A stretch of DNA of 64,000 nt from an uncultured Paenibacillus sp. Lineage in GTDB: Bacteria; Bacillota; Bacilli; Paenibacillales; Paenibacillaceae. The DNA is taken from NCBI GenBank assembly GCA_937895345.1, contig CALAWP010000010.1:1-64000 (forward strand), in the 5' to 3' direction. Both the position numbers and the translations under genes were made by a program. This document shows, one piece after another, positions 51,449 through 60,990 of this stretch. Position 1 is the stretch's first letter, and every line of letters starts with the position of its first letter. Under the pieces are notes generated by a model. That model was not told the DNA's origin. It saw only the letters and a program-made list of their open reading frames with translations, and searched no databases.

Positions 51449-52435
51449 ATGGAGTTGAAAGAACAGATGGAGACGGCGGCAGAACGGATTGCCGCCATGA
51501 AGCGGGAAATCGGCAAGGTTATCGTCGGCCAGGAGGAAACGGTCGAGCAGCTGCTGTGGTGTATGATTGCGGGAGGGCACGCGCTGCTGGAAGGGATTCC
51601 GGGACTCGGGAAAACGATGCTTGTCCGCACGGTGGCGGATGCCGTCTCGCTGAAATTTTCGCGCATTCAGTTTACGCCGGATTTGATGCCGTCCGACATT
51701 ACGGGGACGACGCTGATCGATTTCGGTTCGCAAGGGGGCGTCATGCAGCGGTTTCAGCCGGGGCCGCTGTTCGGGAATATCATACTGGCGGATGAAATTA
51801 ACCGGGCGACGCCCAAGACGCAAAGCGCGCTGCTCGAAGCGATGCAGGAAGGCACGGTAACGGCCGGCGGCGAAACCCGCGGTCTGCCGCAGCCCTTTTT
51901 TGTGCTGGCGACGCAAAATCCGATCGAGCAAGAAGGGACGTATCCGCTGCCCGAAGCTCAGCTGGACCGTTTTTTGCTGAAAATCGGCGTCGATTATCCG
52001 ACCCGGGAACAGTTGAAAGAAATTGTGCGGCGCACGACTTCCGCCAGCCTGCCGCAAGCCCAGACGGTTATGGACGGCGAAGGCCTGGCCGGACTGCAGC
52101 GACTGGCCAAGCAGATTCTGGTCGGCGAGGACGTGCTGGAGCTGGCTGTCGGCGTCGTCATGATGACGCATCCGAAGGAGCCGTCGGCTCCCGAGCCGGT
52201 GAAGCGGCACGTCCGTTACGGCGCAGGGCCGAGGGCCGTTCAGGCGCTCGTCGCCATCGGCAAAGCCCGCGCCCTGTGCGCAGGCAGGCTTCATGTGTCC
52301 TGGAACGACCTGCGCGTCGCGGCGCTGCCCGTGCTGCGCCATCGGCTGATTTTAAACTATGAGGCGCAAGCCATGGGCATGACGACCGATGAAATCGTCG
52401 GCGCCGTTGCCGATGCGGCCGAGGCCGGCCGATGA
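51449..52435 (+). CDS. MoxR-family AAA+ ATPase
   Basis: This is a 328-residue MoxR chaperone-like ATPase. Walker A EGIPGLGKT is near residue 46, FTPDLMPSDITGTTL near 77, Walker B IILADEINRATPKTQSALLEAM near 112, sensor 1 ATQNPIEQEGTYPLPEAQLDRF near 154, and an arginine finger/sensor 2 region in GAGPRAVQALV. ATG 51449 has GGAGGA at 8 nt; the frame open to 51407 overlaps the previous gene. MoxR proteins usually remodel or mature VWA-domain partners, and two VWA proteins are encoded just downstream. Confidence 0.95.
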   Translation: MELKEQMETAAERIAAMKREIGKVIVGQEETVEQLLWCMIAGGHALLEGIPGLGKTMLVRTVADAVSLKFSRIQFTPDLMPSDITGTTLIDFGSQGGVMQRFQPGPLFGNIILADEINRATPKTQSALLEAMQEGTVTAGGETRGLPQPFFVLATQNPIEQEGTYPLPEAQLDRFLLKIGVDYPTREQLKEIVRRTTSASLPQAQTVMDGEGLAGLQRLAKQILVGEDVLELAVGVVMMTHPKEPSAPEPVKRHVRYGAGPRAVQALVAIGKARALCAGRLHVSWNDLRVAALPVLRHRLILNYEAQAMGMTTDEIVGAVADAAEAGR

Positions 52436-53496
52436 GCGGGGATTCGTTGGCCCCGGGTGGCTTGCCGCCGGTCGTCAAGCCGACGGACGCCATAAAGCTG
52501 CTGTTTCCCGAAGCGGGACTGCTCGAACAAGCGGAGCGGCTGGAGCTCGCCTCCGGCGGCCGGGTAAGAGGCGCAGCGTCCGGCAAGCGGCGTTCCAGCA
52601 TGCTCGGAGGATCCCAGGAGTTTGCCGATTACCGGCCCTATGCGCACGGCGACGATACGAGAAGAATCGATTGGAACGTCTTCGGGCGTACGCGCAAAGC
52701 TTATGTCCGGCAGTACTGGGACGAACAGGAGCTGCATTCGCATCTGTATATTGACGTATCCCGTTCGATGGCCGCGTTCGGAGAAGGAGACGGCCGCAAG
52801 CTGCTGTTCGCCTTAAGGCTGGCGGCATGCGTCGGCTATGCGGCGCTGTGCGGCGAGGACCGAGTTACGGTCCGCTTCTACGGCCCAACGGGAATGACGG
52901 GCCGGTTGCCTTCGCTGCGGGGAAGATGGTCGTCCGGCCGGCTGTTTCAATATTTGGCGGACGGCGCGCCAACCGCCGGCTATGGAGACGCTTCGGCTGA
53001 GCCGGGTACGGACGGCAGCGGCGGAAGGAACGATACAGTTCCGGCTGGAAGCGCCGGCGTCCTTAACGGCATGGAGTCGGCCGACTCCGATATGTCGCTC
53101 CCGTTCCGGCAGCCCGGAGCGCTGCCGAATCGCCCGGGAAGCGCCTGGCTGTTCACCGATGCTCTGTTCGAGAAGGGTCTGGAGGAAACGCTGCTGCTGC
53201 TGTCTGCGGCGGGTCAAAACGTCGTGCTGGTGCAGCTGCTGTCGCCGGAAGAGCTGGAACCACCGGTAAGCGGCGAACTGAAGCTGATCGACAGCGAACT
53301 GCGGACGGGCAAGGAGGTAGCCGTCTCCGAACGGCTGATATCCGAATACAGGCTTGCGGTTCGAACTTTCCGGGAGCAAGTTCGGCAAGCCTGCGCGGCG
53401 CGCGGCGCCGCCTGCGTCACGCTCGATACGGGCAAGCCTGTGCGGGAGGCGCTTGACCGGCTGGTCCGGCAGCATGCGCTAAGGCAAAGACGATAA
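52432..53496 (+). CDS. DUF58 domain-containing protein
   Basis: This is a 354-residue DUF58 protein, the standard partner of MoxR. The signature is QEFADYRPYAHGDDTRRIDWNVFGRTRKAYVRQ (given here as QEFADYRPYAHGDD and RRIDWNVFGRT) near residue 63. It is followed by a VWA-like fold with IDVSRSM in the metal-site position. No transmembrane helices are seen. The ATG overlaps the moxR stop (ATGA). A poorly conserved Gly/Asp-rich insertion lies near 180-215. Confidence 0.92.
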   Translation: MSGDSLAPGGLPPVVKPTDAIKLLFPEAGLLEQAERLELASGGRVRGAASGKRRSSMLGGSQEFADYRPYAHGDDTRRIDWNVFGRTRKAYVRQYWDEQELHSHLYIDVSRSMAAFGEGDGRKLLFALRLAACVGYAALCGEDRVTVRFYGPTGMTGRLPSLRGRWSSGRLFQYLADGAPTAGYGDASAEPGTDGSGGRNDTVPAGSAGVLNGMESADSDMSLPFRQPGALPNRPGSAWLFTDALFEKGLEETLLLLSAAGQNVVLVQLLSPEELEPPVSGELKLIDSELRTGKEVAVSERLISEYRLAVRTFREQVRQACAARGAACVTLDTGKPVREALDRLVRQHALRQRR

Positions 53497-53559
53497 CGCG
53501 GGCGCCGGATCGCATGCCGGCCAATCCGCAACCGACCTCTGAGAAAGGAGGAACATGAC

Positions 53560-55551
53560 GTGCAACTACTGTCTGCCGCTTCGGCCTGGTTTGCCGCGGC
53601 GCTGCCGGCTATCCTTCTTCTGTATGCGTTAAAGCGCAACTATCGGGATGCCGAAGTGTCCAGCCATTTGTTATGGAAACGCGTATGGCGCGAACAGGAG
53701 GCGAACCGCCCTTGGCAGAAGCTGCGGAACCGCCTCCTGATGCTGATCCAGCTGCTCGCCGCCGCCCTGCTCGTCTTCGCCCTGATGGAGCCTGTCGTCG
53801 GCAAGCCGGCCGCAACGGACGGGCATGCCGTGCTGCTGATCGACAGGTCGTGGAGTATGTCGGCATATCCTCCGGACGAGCCGGGAGCAACAGAAAGCGG
53901 CGAGGAAGCCGGAGGGCGCTTGACCCGGCTGCAGCTGGCCGTCCAGGAAGCGGCCCGCTGGCTGGACGAGCAAGCTGGAGAGCGCCCCGTTTCGATCGTG
54001 GTTAACGGAAGAGTGCCCGAAGCGCTGGCTATCCGCTCGACGGATTATCGGCAGCTGAAGGAAACGCTTCGAGAGATCGCGCCTTATTACGGTTACGCGG
54101 ATAATGCCGCGGCGCTGTCTTTCGCCGATTCGCTTCATCGCGGTGATAGTGGCGGAGAAACGATCGTGCATACGGACGGTCGGTGGCCGGATGCCGGAGA
54201 AGCCGGCGCTCTGCCGCTGCAGGCTCCGGCTCGTCTGGAGCTGGCCGGCGGCGAAGCCTCCTCCGGCAATGCCGCCGTCTTGTCGTTCGGGATCGAGGCC
54301 GCTCCCGGCGGCGGGGAGCTTGCGCGGGGCACGGTGACCGTCCGAAACGACGGCGCCGAGGACCGCACCCTGCCGCTTGAAGTATGGGCGGTGAACGAAG
54401 GGGAGACGCCGCGGCTCGTCCGCGAGCTGGAATTGCACGTTCCGGCCGGCGAATGGCAAAGCGCCGCCGCGGAAGGACTGCCTCCCGCCGACTATTATGT
54501 CGCCCGGCTTGTATCCGACCGCGATGGCGCTGCCGCCGACGATACGGCTTATCAGTTTCCTTCCGTGGCGGCGGACCGCGAGGTGCTGGTCGTGACGGAG
54601 GGAAACCTGTTTTTGGAAAAGGCGCTGCTGCTCGCAGGAGTCCGTCCGGTCCGCATCGCCCCGGACGCGAAAGCGCCGGCGGAAAGGGAAGCGGGAGCCG
54701 TTGCCTGGATCGTTGCGGACGGAAGCTACGAACGGCTGCTGGAGGACGAAGGCTGGTCTGCGCTGCTCGGAAGCAAGCCGCTGTGGATTATCGATCATCC
54801 TGCCGATGAGAACGGGCGAGTGCCGGTTTCGCCGCACGGCAGCACCGTGAAAGATCATCCGGTAACGGCTTATATTACGTTTCAGGATACGCATATCGCC
54901 CGGCTGCGCGCGCTGAAGCCGGCGGAAACCGCATGGGGAGAAACGATTATAAGCTATGGGGGGCTGCCGGCGATCATCGCCGGAGACGAGAAGGGAATGC
55001 CCAGATTGCGCTTTACATTCGCTCTGCACGATTCCGACTTGCCGCTGCGTCCGGAATTTCCGGTGCTGGCCGTCCAAGCGGCGGACTGGCTGAGCGGCGG
55101 CGCGTCCGGTCATTTGGGGACGGTCGTTGCCGGTCAGACGATCGAGCCGAATTTGCACGCCGCTGCGGCGAACGCCTGGTGGGAGCCGGTTGAAGCAGGG
55201 CCGGACGATAGCGGACAGGAAGGAAACCGTATGCCGCTGCCGCTTGGCTCCGGCGAAAGCTACGAAGCGCCGGCGGTTCCCGGGCTTTACCGGCTGACGG
55301 AAGCAGATAGCGAGGGAAATCGGCTGAACAGCCGTTATTTGGCGGTCACGGCCGATCCCGCCGAGTGGCAGCGGAGCTCGGATCGGCTTTCGCTCGGATC
55401 CGCGGGGACAACGGACGTTCCGCTGCCCGGCGATGAGGTAGAGGCGGAACGGAACGATGCCGGGCATGCCGCGCCTTTAACCGGATGGATCGCCGGATTG
55501 CTGCTGCTCGTGATGGCCGCCGAATGGGAGGTGTACCGTCGTGGGCATTGA
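53560..55551 (+). CDS. BatA/VWA-domain membrane protein
   Basis: This is a 663-residue protein. The N-terminus matches the BatA double-transmembrane domain (LSAASAWFAAALPAILLLYALKR, then LLMLIQLLAAALLVFALMEPVVG). The VWA domain carries a MIDAS-like DxSxS at Asp95 (LIDRSWSMS). A long extracytoplasmic beta-rich region and a C-terminal transmembrane helix (WIAGLLLLVMAAEWEVYRR) follow. It probably displays a metal-ion-dependent binding domain outside the membrane. GTG 53560 has AAAGGAGGA at 8 nt. The next gene starts within its last codons. Confidence 0.88.
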   Translation: MQLLSAASAWFAAALPAILLLYALKRNYRDAEVSSHLLWKRVWREQEANRPWQKLRNRLLMLIQLLAAALLVFALMEPVVGKPAATDGHAVLLIDRSWSMSAYPPDEPGATESGEEAGGRLTRLQLAVQEAARWLDEQAGERPVSIVVNGRVPEALAIRSTDYRQLKETLREIAPYYGYADNAAALSFADSLHRGDSGGETIVHTDGRWPDAGEAGALPLQAPARLELAGGEASSGNAAVLSFGIEAAPGGGELARGTVTVRNDGAEDRTLPLEVWAVNEGETPRLVRELELHVPAGEWQSAAAEGLPPADYYVARLVSDRDGAAADDTAYQFPSVAADREVLVVTEGNLFLEKALLLAGVRPVRIAPDAKAPAEREAGAVAWIVADGSYERLLEDEGWSALLGSKPLWIIDHPADENGRVPVSPHGSTVKDHPVTAYITFQDTHIARLRALKPAETAWGETIISYGGLPAIIAGDEKGMPRLRFTFALHDSDLPLRPEFPVLAVQAADWLSGGASGHLGTVVAGQTIEPNLHAAAANAWWEPVEAGPDDSGQEGNRMPLPLGSGESYEAPAVPGLYRLTEADSEGNRLNSRYLAVTADPAEWQRSSDRLSLGSAGTTDVPLPGDEVEAERNDAGHAAPLTGWIAGLLLLVMAAEWEVYRRGH

Positions 55552-58500
55552 AATCAAGTATCCATGGCTGCTCTTGCTGCTGCTGCCGTGGCTGGCGATG
55601 ATCGGGGTGATGATTCGCTTTACGCCTCGCCTTAGCGGCTTGCGCAAAGGTACGGCGATTGCCGTCAGGGCATTGACTCTGCTGTTGTTGATCGCCGTTG
55701 CGGCCCAGGTGACGCCGTTTCAAGCGGTCAAGCAGCGCAACGTCGTCTTTGTAGCCGACCGCTCGGCCAGCATGGGGGGCGGCGGCGAGGCCGGGGAATG
55801 GATCGCCCGAGCCTGGTCCTCCAAAGCGGACATCGATTACGCCGCCATCGTTGCCTCGGCCTCGCATTCGGCCGTCGAACGCAGCTTGACCGATGCGCCT
55901 CTGCCCTCCGGAGACCGCGTCGTTTTCCGCACGCAGCCGGATGAAGGGTATACCGATCTGGCCAAGGGACTGCAGCTCGCTTCCGCCTTGCTGCGCGAGC
56001 GGGGCGGCGGAAGAATCGTCTTGCTGTCCGACGGCGAGGAAAACGCGGGCGAAGCCCGGCGGAGCGCGAGATTGCTGAAGTACGAAGGAATTGCCGTCGA
56101 TGTTGTCCTGCTCCCCGGAGCCGGCAAGCCGGACGCATCCATCGACCGGTTATCGGTGCCTTCCATGTTGAAGCAGGGGGAATCGTTTTCGTTTGAAATT
56201 ACCGTTCAAAGCACGTTTGCCGGGCCCGCCGAACTGAGACTGTTCGCCGACGACAAACCGCTGACCGCCTCGCAAGTTCAGCTGGAACGCGGGGAAAACC
56301 GGTTTTGGCTGCAAAGCTTGGCACTCGATCCCGGCTTCCACCGGTTCAGGACGGAGCTTTACGCCGAAGGCGACGAACAGCCGAACAATAACGAGGCTTA
56401 TGCGTTCAGCCGCGTCAGCGGGCCGCCGACGGTGCTGATCGTTGAAGGCGAGGAAGGGGCGTCGGCCAATCTGGAAGCCGCTTTGTCCGCTTCCTATATG
56501 CTGCACCGGACGATCGCGCCCGAAGCGCTGTCGATGGAATTGGCGGAATATGCGGCCTACGACAGCATTATTCTAAACAACGTTCCGGCAACGCGAATCG
56601 CGGAGCGGCCGATGGAATGGCTGGGCAAGGCGGTCGGCGATTTCGGCGTCGGCCTGATTATGGCCGGAGGAAGCGACAGCTTCGGACTCGGCGGATATTT
56701 CAAGACGCCGGTCGAACGGGCGCTGCCCGTCTATATGGAGCTGCAGGGCAAAAAGCAAATGCCGTCGCTCGGCCTCGTGCTCGTTATCGACCGTTCGGGC
56801 AGCATGTCGGACGGCAAGCTGGAGCTGGCGAAGGAAGCGGCCATGCGAACGGTCGAGCTGCTGCGCGACGAGGACAACGTTGGCGTCGTAGCGTTCGACT
56901 CCGCACCTTGGTGGGTCGTCGAACCGACCGATCTGGGCGATCGGGAGCAGGTGCTGGAGCGGATCCGGGGCATTCAAGCGGAAGGCGGCACCGACATTTA
57001 TCCAGCCCTCAGCGAAGGCTACGAAGCTCTGCTGAAGATGGACGTCCAGCGCAAGCATATGATTCTGCTGACGGACGGCCAGTCCGCCGGCGGCAGCTAC
57101 GACCGGCTGACGGACGGGATGAACGACAACCGAATGACCTTGTCGACGGTTGCCGTCGGCGCGGATGCCGACCGGCAGCTGCTGAAGCGGCTCGCGGAAC
57201 AAGCCGGGGGACGATATTATTTCACCCAGGATCAGAGCACGCTGCCCGCCATCTTCAGCAGGGAAACGGTGCTTATGTCGCGGACGTACATTGTGGACGG
57301 CGAATTCGTTCCCGCGGCCGGCAGCGCCGGCAGCTGGAATTCGCTGTGGGCCGGCGGGCTTCCCGCCGTCAACGCTTATGTCGCTTCCACCGCCAAGGAG
57401 CTTGCAGAGGTGGCGTTGTGGACGCCGGACGGCGATCCGCTGCTCGCCCGCTGGACATACGGTTCCGGCCGGACGGCAGCGTGGACGAGCGATTTGAGCG
57501 GCCGCTGGGCGCCGGCATGGACGAGCTGGCCGTCGTTTCCGGCCGTCTTTGCCGAATGGGTCAAGTGGACGTTTCCCCAATTCGACAGCTCGCTTTATCG
57601 AGTTACAGCCAATACGACCGGAACGGGCGCCAAGCTGACGGTGCATGCCGAAGCGGACGATCCCGCGCATTCGCAAGGAAAACTGGCGGCAGCCGTGCAG
57701 GGCGAGGACGGCCGCAGCGAGATCGTCACCTTGATGCCGATTGCGCCGGGACACTACGAAGGCAAGCTGGAGCGGGCGGAGCCGGGCGCGTATTTGGCTC
57801 AAATCGGACCGCTGATCGAAACGGAGGAAGGTCCGGCCGTTCAAGGCCGCGCAACGGCGGGCGTCGTCATTCCGTATTCGCCGGAATACCGGATCGGGTC
57901 CGGCGACGGCGGCGAGCTGATGAAGGCGCTGGCTTCCGTTACGGAAGGCCGAGTGCTGGACCCCGGCGATCCGGCCGGCGCGTTCCGGTTCGCGCCGATG
58001 GAACGGCGCGTCCTGCAAGATTGGACCCGGCCGCTGCTCGCGGCGGCCCTGTTGCTCTGGCTGCTCGATATTGCCGTTCGTCGTCTGTCGCTCCCATGGC
58101 GCGCCATCTCGGCCAAGCTGCTGGCGCCAGTTATCCGTCTTACGCATAGAGCGGCGGTTTCCAGAGAAGCCTCCCCTGCTGCCGCGGCCCATTCGGAGCG
58201 ACTGCACCGGCTGCACCGGCGGGCGGAGCAGAAAAGAAGGCTGCACGACTCCGGCTCGGCAGGCGGAGAATCGCGCGGCATTCAGGAGAATGAGCGGGTC
58301 CGGTCTTCCGCAAGGCGGGAATCGCCGGACGACGGCCGGCTGCCGCGAGAAACCGCAACAGCGGAGACGTCAGCCGACGGTCACGGCCGGGCCGTGGACC
58401 TCAAGCCGGATACGGACGCCGCCGCCCGGCACGGCAGCCCGGGAGCTTCGGCGGATGGGCATGCACCATCGACGGAGCGCAGCCGGAAACCGTCCGACGC

Positions 58501-58582
58501 GGACTCCTCTGGAGGCGGCAAACGCGAAGCCGTCGATTCCATCAACCGTTTGCTGGCCGCCAAAAACAAAAAGAAGCGATGA
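55541..58582 (+). CDS. Membrane protein with two VWA domains
   Basis: This is a 1013-residue protein. Two N-terminal transmembrane helices (about 8-26 and 38-56) precede a first VWA domain (VADRSASMGG, Asp73). A glutamine-amidotransferase-like/Ig-like middle (about 240-400) leads to a second complete VWA domain (VIDRSGSMSDGKLELAKEA, Asp417, with TDGQSAGG near 505). A beta-rich region follows, then a transmembrane helix near 828-850 and a disordered, charged cytoplasmic tail of about 160 residues. GTG 55541 (GGGAGGTG upstream) overlaps the previous gene by 11 bp. It is a likely MoxR client. Confidence 0.88.
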   Translation: MGIEIKYPWLLLLLLPWLAMIGVMIRFTPRLSGLRKGTAIAVRALTLLLLIAVAAQVTPFQAVKQRNVVFVADRSASMGGGGEAGEWIARAWSSKADIDYAAIVASASHSAVERSLTDAPLPSGDRVVFRTQPDEGYTDLAKGLQLASALLRERGGGRIVLLSDGEENAGEARRSARLLKYEGIAVDVVLLPGAGKPDASIDRLSVPSMLKQGESFSFEITVQSTFAGPAELRLFADDKPLTASQVQLERGENRFWLQSLALDPGFHRFRTELYAEGDEQPNNNEAYAFSRVSGPPTVLIVEGEEGASANLEAALSASYMLHRTIAPEALSMELAEYAAYDSIILNNVPATRIAERPMEWLGKAVGDFGVGLIMAGGSDSFGLGGYFKTPVERALPVYMELQGKKQMPSLGLVLVIDRSGSMSDGKLELAKEAAMRTVELLRDEDNVGVVAFDSAPWWVVEPTDLGDREQVLERIRGIQAEGGTDIYPALSEGYEALLKMDVQRKHMILLTDGQSAGGSYDRLTDGMNDNRMTLSTVAVGADADRQLLKRLAEQAGGRYYFTQDQSTLPAIFSRETVLMSRTYIVDGEFVPAAGSAGSWNSLWAGGLPAVNAYVASTAKELAEVALWTPDGDPLLARWTYGSGRTAAWTSDLSGRWAPAWTSWPSFPAVFAEWVKWTFPQFDSSLYRVTANTTGTGAKLTVHAEADDPAHSQGKLAAAVQGEDGRSEIVTLMPIAPGHYEGKLERAEPGAYLAQIGPLIETEEGPAVQGRATAGVVIPYSPEYRIGSGDGGELMKALASVTEGRVLDPGDPAGAFRFAPMERRVLQDWTRPLLAAALLLWLLDIAVRRLSLPWRAISAKLLAPVIRLTHRAAVSREASPAAAAHSERLHRLHRRAEQKRRLHDSGSAGGESRGIQENERVRSSARRESPDDGRLPRETATAETSADGHGRAVDLKPDTDAAARHGSPGASADGHAPSTERSRKPSDADSSGGGKREAVDSINRLLAAKNKKKR

Positions 58583-58601
58583 CGGACAAGGAAGTGGGCC
58601 C

Positions 58602-58978
58602 TTGAAAAAGAAAACGTTATGGGCAACCTGTGCGGGTATAGGCGTACTGCTATTATTCGTGTTATGGATACGGATGTTTTATGTCTCGAATTATACGATT
58701 TCCGGCCTTTCGCAAAAAAATGGCTTTGCCGAATCGGAAATCAAGCTGAGCATCATTTTGCATCGTCATGGTCGGAAGACGGTTACGGAACGGTTCAATC
58801 GTTTGGCAGAAGCGTGGTACACGGGACAATCGTTAATTATGAGGTATGGGGCGGCGTTGTTCCCGGCTCGCATGAAACCAAGATTGCGGTAGACGATAAG
58901 ATCGTCGAGCCGCAGGCGTTGAAAAAGCTGGACGGCCGCATCTATTTTTTGTACTCCGAAGGCGACCGGCAGCCATAG
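58602..58978 (+). pseudogene. Small membrane protein gene with apparent frameshift
   Basis: From TTG 58602, one frame gives a basic start, a transmembrane helix (TLWATCAGIGVLLLFVLWI) and YVSNYTISGLSQKNGFAESE. It then continues as poor-quality sequence to a stop at 58892. A second frame, shifted by -1, carries a protein-like C-terminal half (GTIVNYEVWGGVVPGSHETK, then KIVEPQALKKLDGRIYFLYS) ending at 58978. The switch must fall between about 58720 and 58800. A one-base deletion or an assembly error explains it. An A7 run lies at 58714-58720. It closes the VWA operon. Confidence 0.6.
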
Positions 58979-59072
58979 CGAAAAAGGGTCTCTATGGACT
59001 TTGCTTGTCCGCCGCGTTAAAATTTTGAAGTACGAATTGTCGTATATTCAAAATCGGAAAGGTGATGGATCG

Positions 59073-59384
59073 ATGTTTCGCGAAATGACGGCTGCTGAGC
59101 TGAAAGAACGTCTGGAGCAAGGAGAAAAGCTGAATTTGATCGACGTGCGGGAGCCGGACGAATGGGATGCGGGACATATCAAGGAGGCGCGGAGCATTCC
59201 GTTGTCGGAGTTCCAGGCGCGGGCCGGCGAGGTGCATCTGGAGGAAGGCGAAGTCGTCTTTATTTGCAGAAGCGGCGCGCGCAGCGGAAAAGTATGCGAG
59301 TTTTTGACGCTGCAAGGGTTTGACGTCGTCAATGTAAGCGACGGCATGCTGGCTTGGAAGGGCGAGGTCGAATACGGCCAATAA
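59073..59384 (+). CDS. Rhodanese-like domain protein
   Basis: This is a 103-residue single-domain rhodanese. The fold starts MTAAELKERLEQGEKLNLIDVREPDEW, given in parts as LIDVREPDEWDAGH and ARSIPLSEF. The active-site loop FICRSGARSGK supplies the catalytic Cys near residue 73. It is probably a sulfur-carrier or persulfide transfer protein in the cytosol. ATG 59073 follows GGAAAGGTGAT; the longer frame to 59001 lacks an RBS. Confidence 0.93.
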   Translation: MFREMTAAELKERLEQGEKLNLIDVREPDEWDAGHIKEARSIPLSEFQARAGEVHLEEGEVVFICRSGARSGKVCEFLTLQGFDVVNVSDGMLAWKGEVEYGQ

Positions 59385-59461
59385 AAGCCGGACAGCCCGA
59401 AGGCGGGGCGGCATTTTTGGCTGCACCGCTTTTTGCATGGCATACGAAGGAGGATGGACGG

Positions 59462-59884
59462 ATGAAACCGCGCATTTCGGTTCTAACGCTGGGCGTTGAC
59501 GATTTGGAGAAATCGGCGGCCTTTTACAGGGACGGTCTGGGACTTTCTACGGAAGGGATCGTCGGCACCGAATTCGAGCATGGAGCCGTCGCTTTTTTTG
59601 ACTTGCAGGAAGGATTGAAGCTTGCGCTTTGGCGCAGGAAGGACATTGCGCACGATACCGGGCTCCCGCTCTCGCCTCCAAGCGCGACGGATAAAACGAT
59701 CGGCCACAATGTCGCGAGCAGGGAAGAAGTAGACCGGGTGATGGAGCAGGCGCGGAAGGCCGGGGCCGTGATCGCCGTCCCGGCGCACGAGACGTTCTGG
59801 GGCGGATACGCCGGATATTTTCAGGATCCCGACGGGCATGTGTGGGAAGTGGTCTGGAATCCGCAATGGACGGTGCCTGAATAG
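59462..59884 (+). CDS. VOC (glyoxalase/bleomycin-resistance) family protein
   Basis: This is a 140-residue vicinal-oxygen-chelate protein with paired beta-alpha-beta-beta-beta modules. The first is ISVLTLGVDDLEKSAAFYRDGLGL, given as LTLGVDDLEKSAAFYRDGLG. The second ends YAGYFQDPDGHVWEVVWNP. Metal ligands of the DPDGHxWEV type are visible. The substrate cannot be told from sequence. ATG 59462 follows GAAGGAGGAT. Confidence 0.9.
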   Translation: MKPRISVLTLGVDDLEKSAAFYRDGLGLSTEGIVGTEFEHGAVAFFDLQEGLKLALWRRKDIAHDTGLPLSPPSATDKTIGHNVASREEVDRVMEQARKAGAVIAVPAHETFWGGYAGYFQDPDGHVWEVVWNPQWTVPE

Positions 59885-59952
59885 CGCCGGAACCTTCAAT
59901 CGAACGGAAAGCGGCGACAGCCGTCAACTAAAGGACACGGGGAGGACGAACG

Positions 59953-60990
59953 ATGGAACATACGGCAGCCGATAAGTTGCGCACCATGCCGAAGGTCGAC
60001 CTGCACGTCCATCTGGACGGCAGCGTACGTCCGGAAACGCTGATCGAGCTGGCGAGGTCGAGCGGCGCTTCGTTGCCGGCCTGGGAGCCAGACAAGCTGG
60101 CTCCTTACATGAAAGTGATGGAGCAATGCGAGAGTCTGGCGGAATATTTGGAAAAGTTTCATTTCGTCGGAGAGTTTCTGCATACGGCGGAGGCGCTCGA
60201 ACGAACGGCATTCGAGCTGGTCGAGGACGCTTCCCGCCATCATTGCCGCTATATCGAGGTCCGGTTCGCGCCTCAGCTTCACAGGAAGCTCGGCTTGACG
60301 GCGGAGGAAGCGATCCGCCATGTCATTGCGGGACTGCGGCGCGCGGAAGCCGCCACCGGAACTGCGGCACGCTGCATCGCCATCGCCTTGCGCGGGCATT
60401 CCGAAGAGCAGAACCGGGAAGTGATGCACGCGGCCGCCCGTCATTACGGGCAGGGGCTTGTCGCCGTCGATTTGGCGGGAGCGGAAGCCGCTTATCCGCC
60501 TGAGCTGTACGAAGGCGTGTTTGCGCTTGCGCGCGAGCTTGGATTGCCCGCCACGATCCATGCGGGAGAAGCGGCCGGCGCGTCCAGCGTCGAAACGGCC
60601 GTGAAACGGCTGGGCGCGGTCAGAATCGGACACGGCGTCCGCATGCGGGAGGATTCCGCCGTTGCGGCACTGGTGAAGGAGCGGCGAATTCCTCTCGAAA
60701 TGTGTCCGATCAGCAATATGCAGACCCGGGCCGCTTCCGATTGGTCCAGTTATCCGCTGCGGGACTATTATGACCAAGGCTTTCTCGTTACGGTCAACAC
60801 CGATAATCTGACCGTATCGAACACGGACATTACGAAGGAATACGCCGTGCTGCGCGACCGGTTGGGGTTTACGGACAGCGAGCTGTGCCGGATCGCCCTG
60901 AACGGGGCGGAGGCGGCCTTTTTGCCCGAACCCGAAAAGTCCGCGCTCATTGAACGGATGCGGGCCGAGCTGAAGGATTGGCTCTCTTAA
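59953..60990 (+). CDS. add: Adenosine deaminase
   Basis: This is a 345-residue zinc hydrolase that converts adenosine to inosine. Metal and catalytic motifs are KVDLHVHLDGSVRPETL (HxH), TIHAGEAAGASSVETA (His and Glu), RIGHGVRM (His) and TVNTDNLTVSNTDITKEY (Asp). The last is the bacterial adenosine rather than adenine deaminase form. ATG 59953 follows GGGGAGG. Its stop overlaps the stop of the opposing pucR-like gene by three bases. It feeds purines towards hypoxanthine, consistent with the uricase and UraD genes nearby. Confidence 0.92.
   Translation: MEHTAADKLRTMPKVDLHVHLDGSVRPETLIELARSSGASLPAWEPDKLAPYMKVMEQCESLAEYLEKFHFVGEFLHTAEALERTAFELVEDASRHHCRYIEVRFAPQLHRKLGLTAEEAIRHVIAGLRRAEAATGTAARCIAIALRGHSEEQNREVMHAAARHYGQGLVAVDLAGAEAAYPPELYEGVFALARELGLPATIHAGEAAGASSVETAVKRLGAVRIGHGVRMREDSAVAALVKERRIPLEMCPISNMQTRAASDWSSYPLRDYYDQGFLVTVNTDNLTVSNTDITKEYAVLRDRLGFTDSELCRIALNGAEAAFLPEPEKSALIERMRAELKDWLS

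Noticed and set aside
58714..58720. A7 run as a programmed -1 frameshift site
   Set aside because: The sequence just after the run in the shifted frame (KKWLCRIGNQ) looks less protein-like than the unshifted one. No downstream stimulatory hairpin is evident. A deletion or sequencing error further on is simpler.
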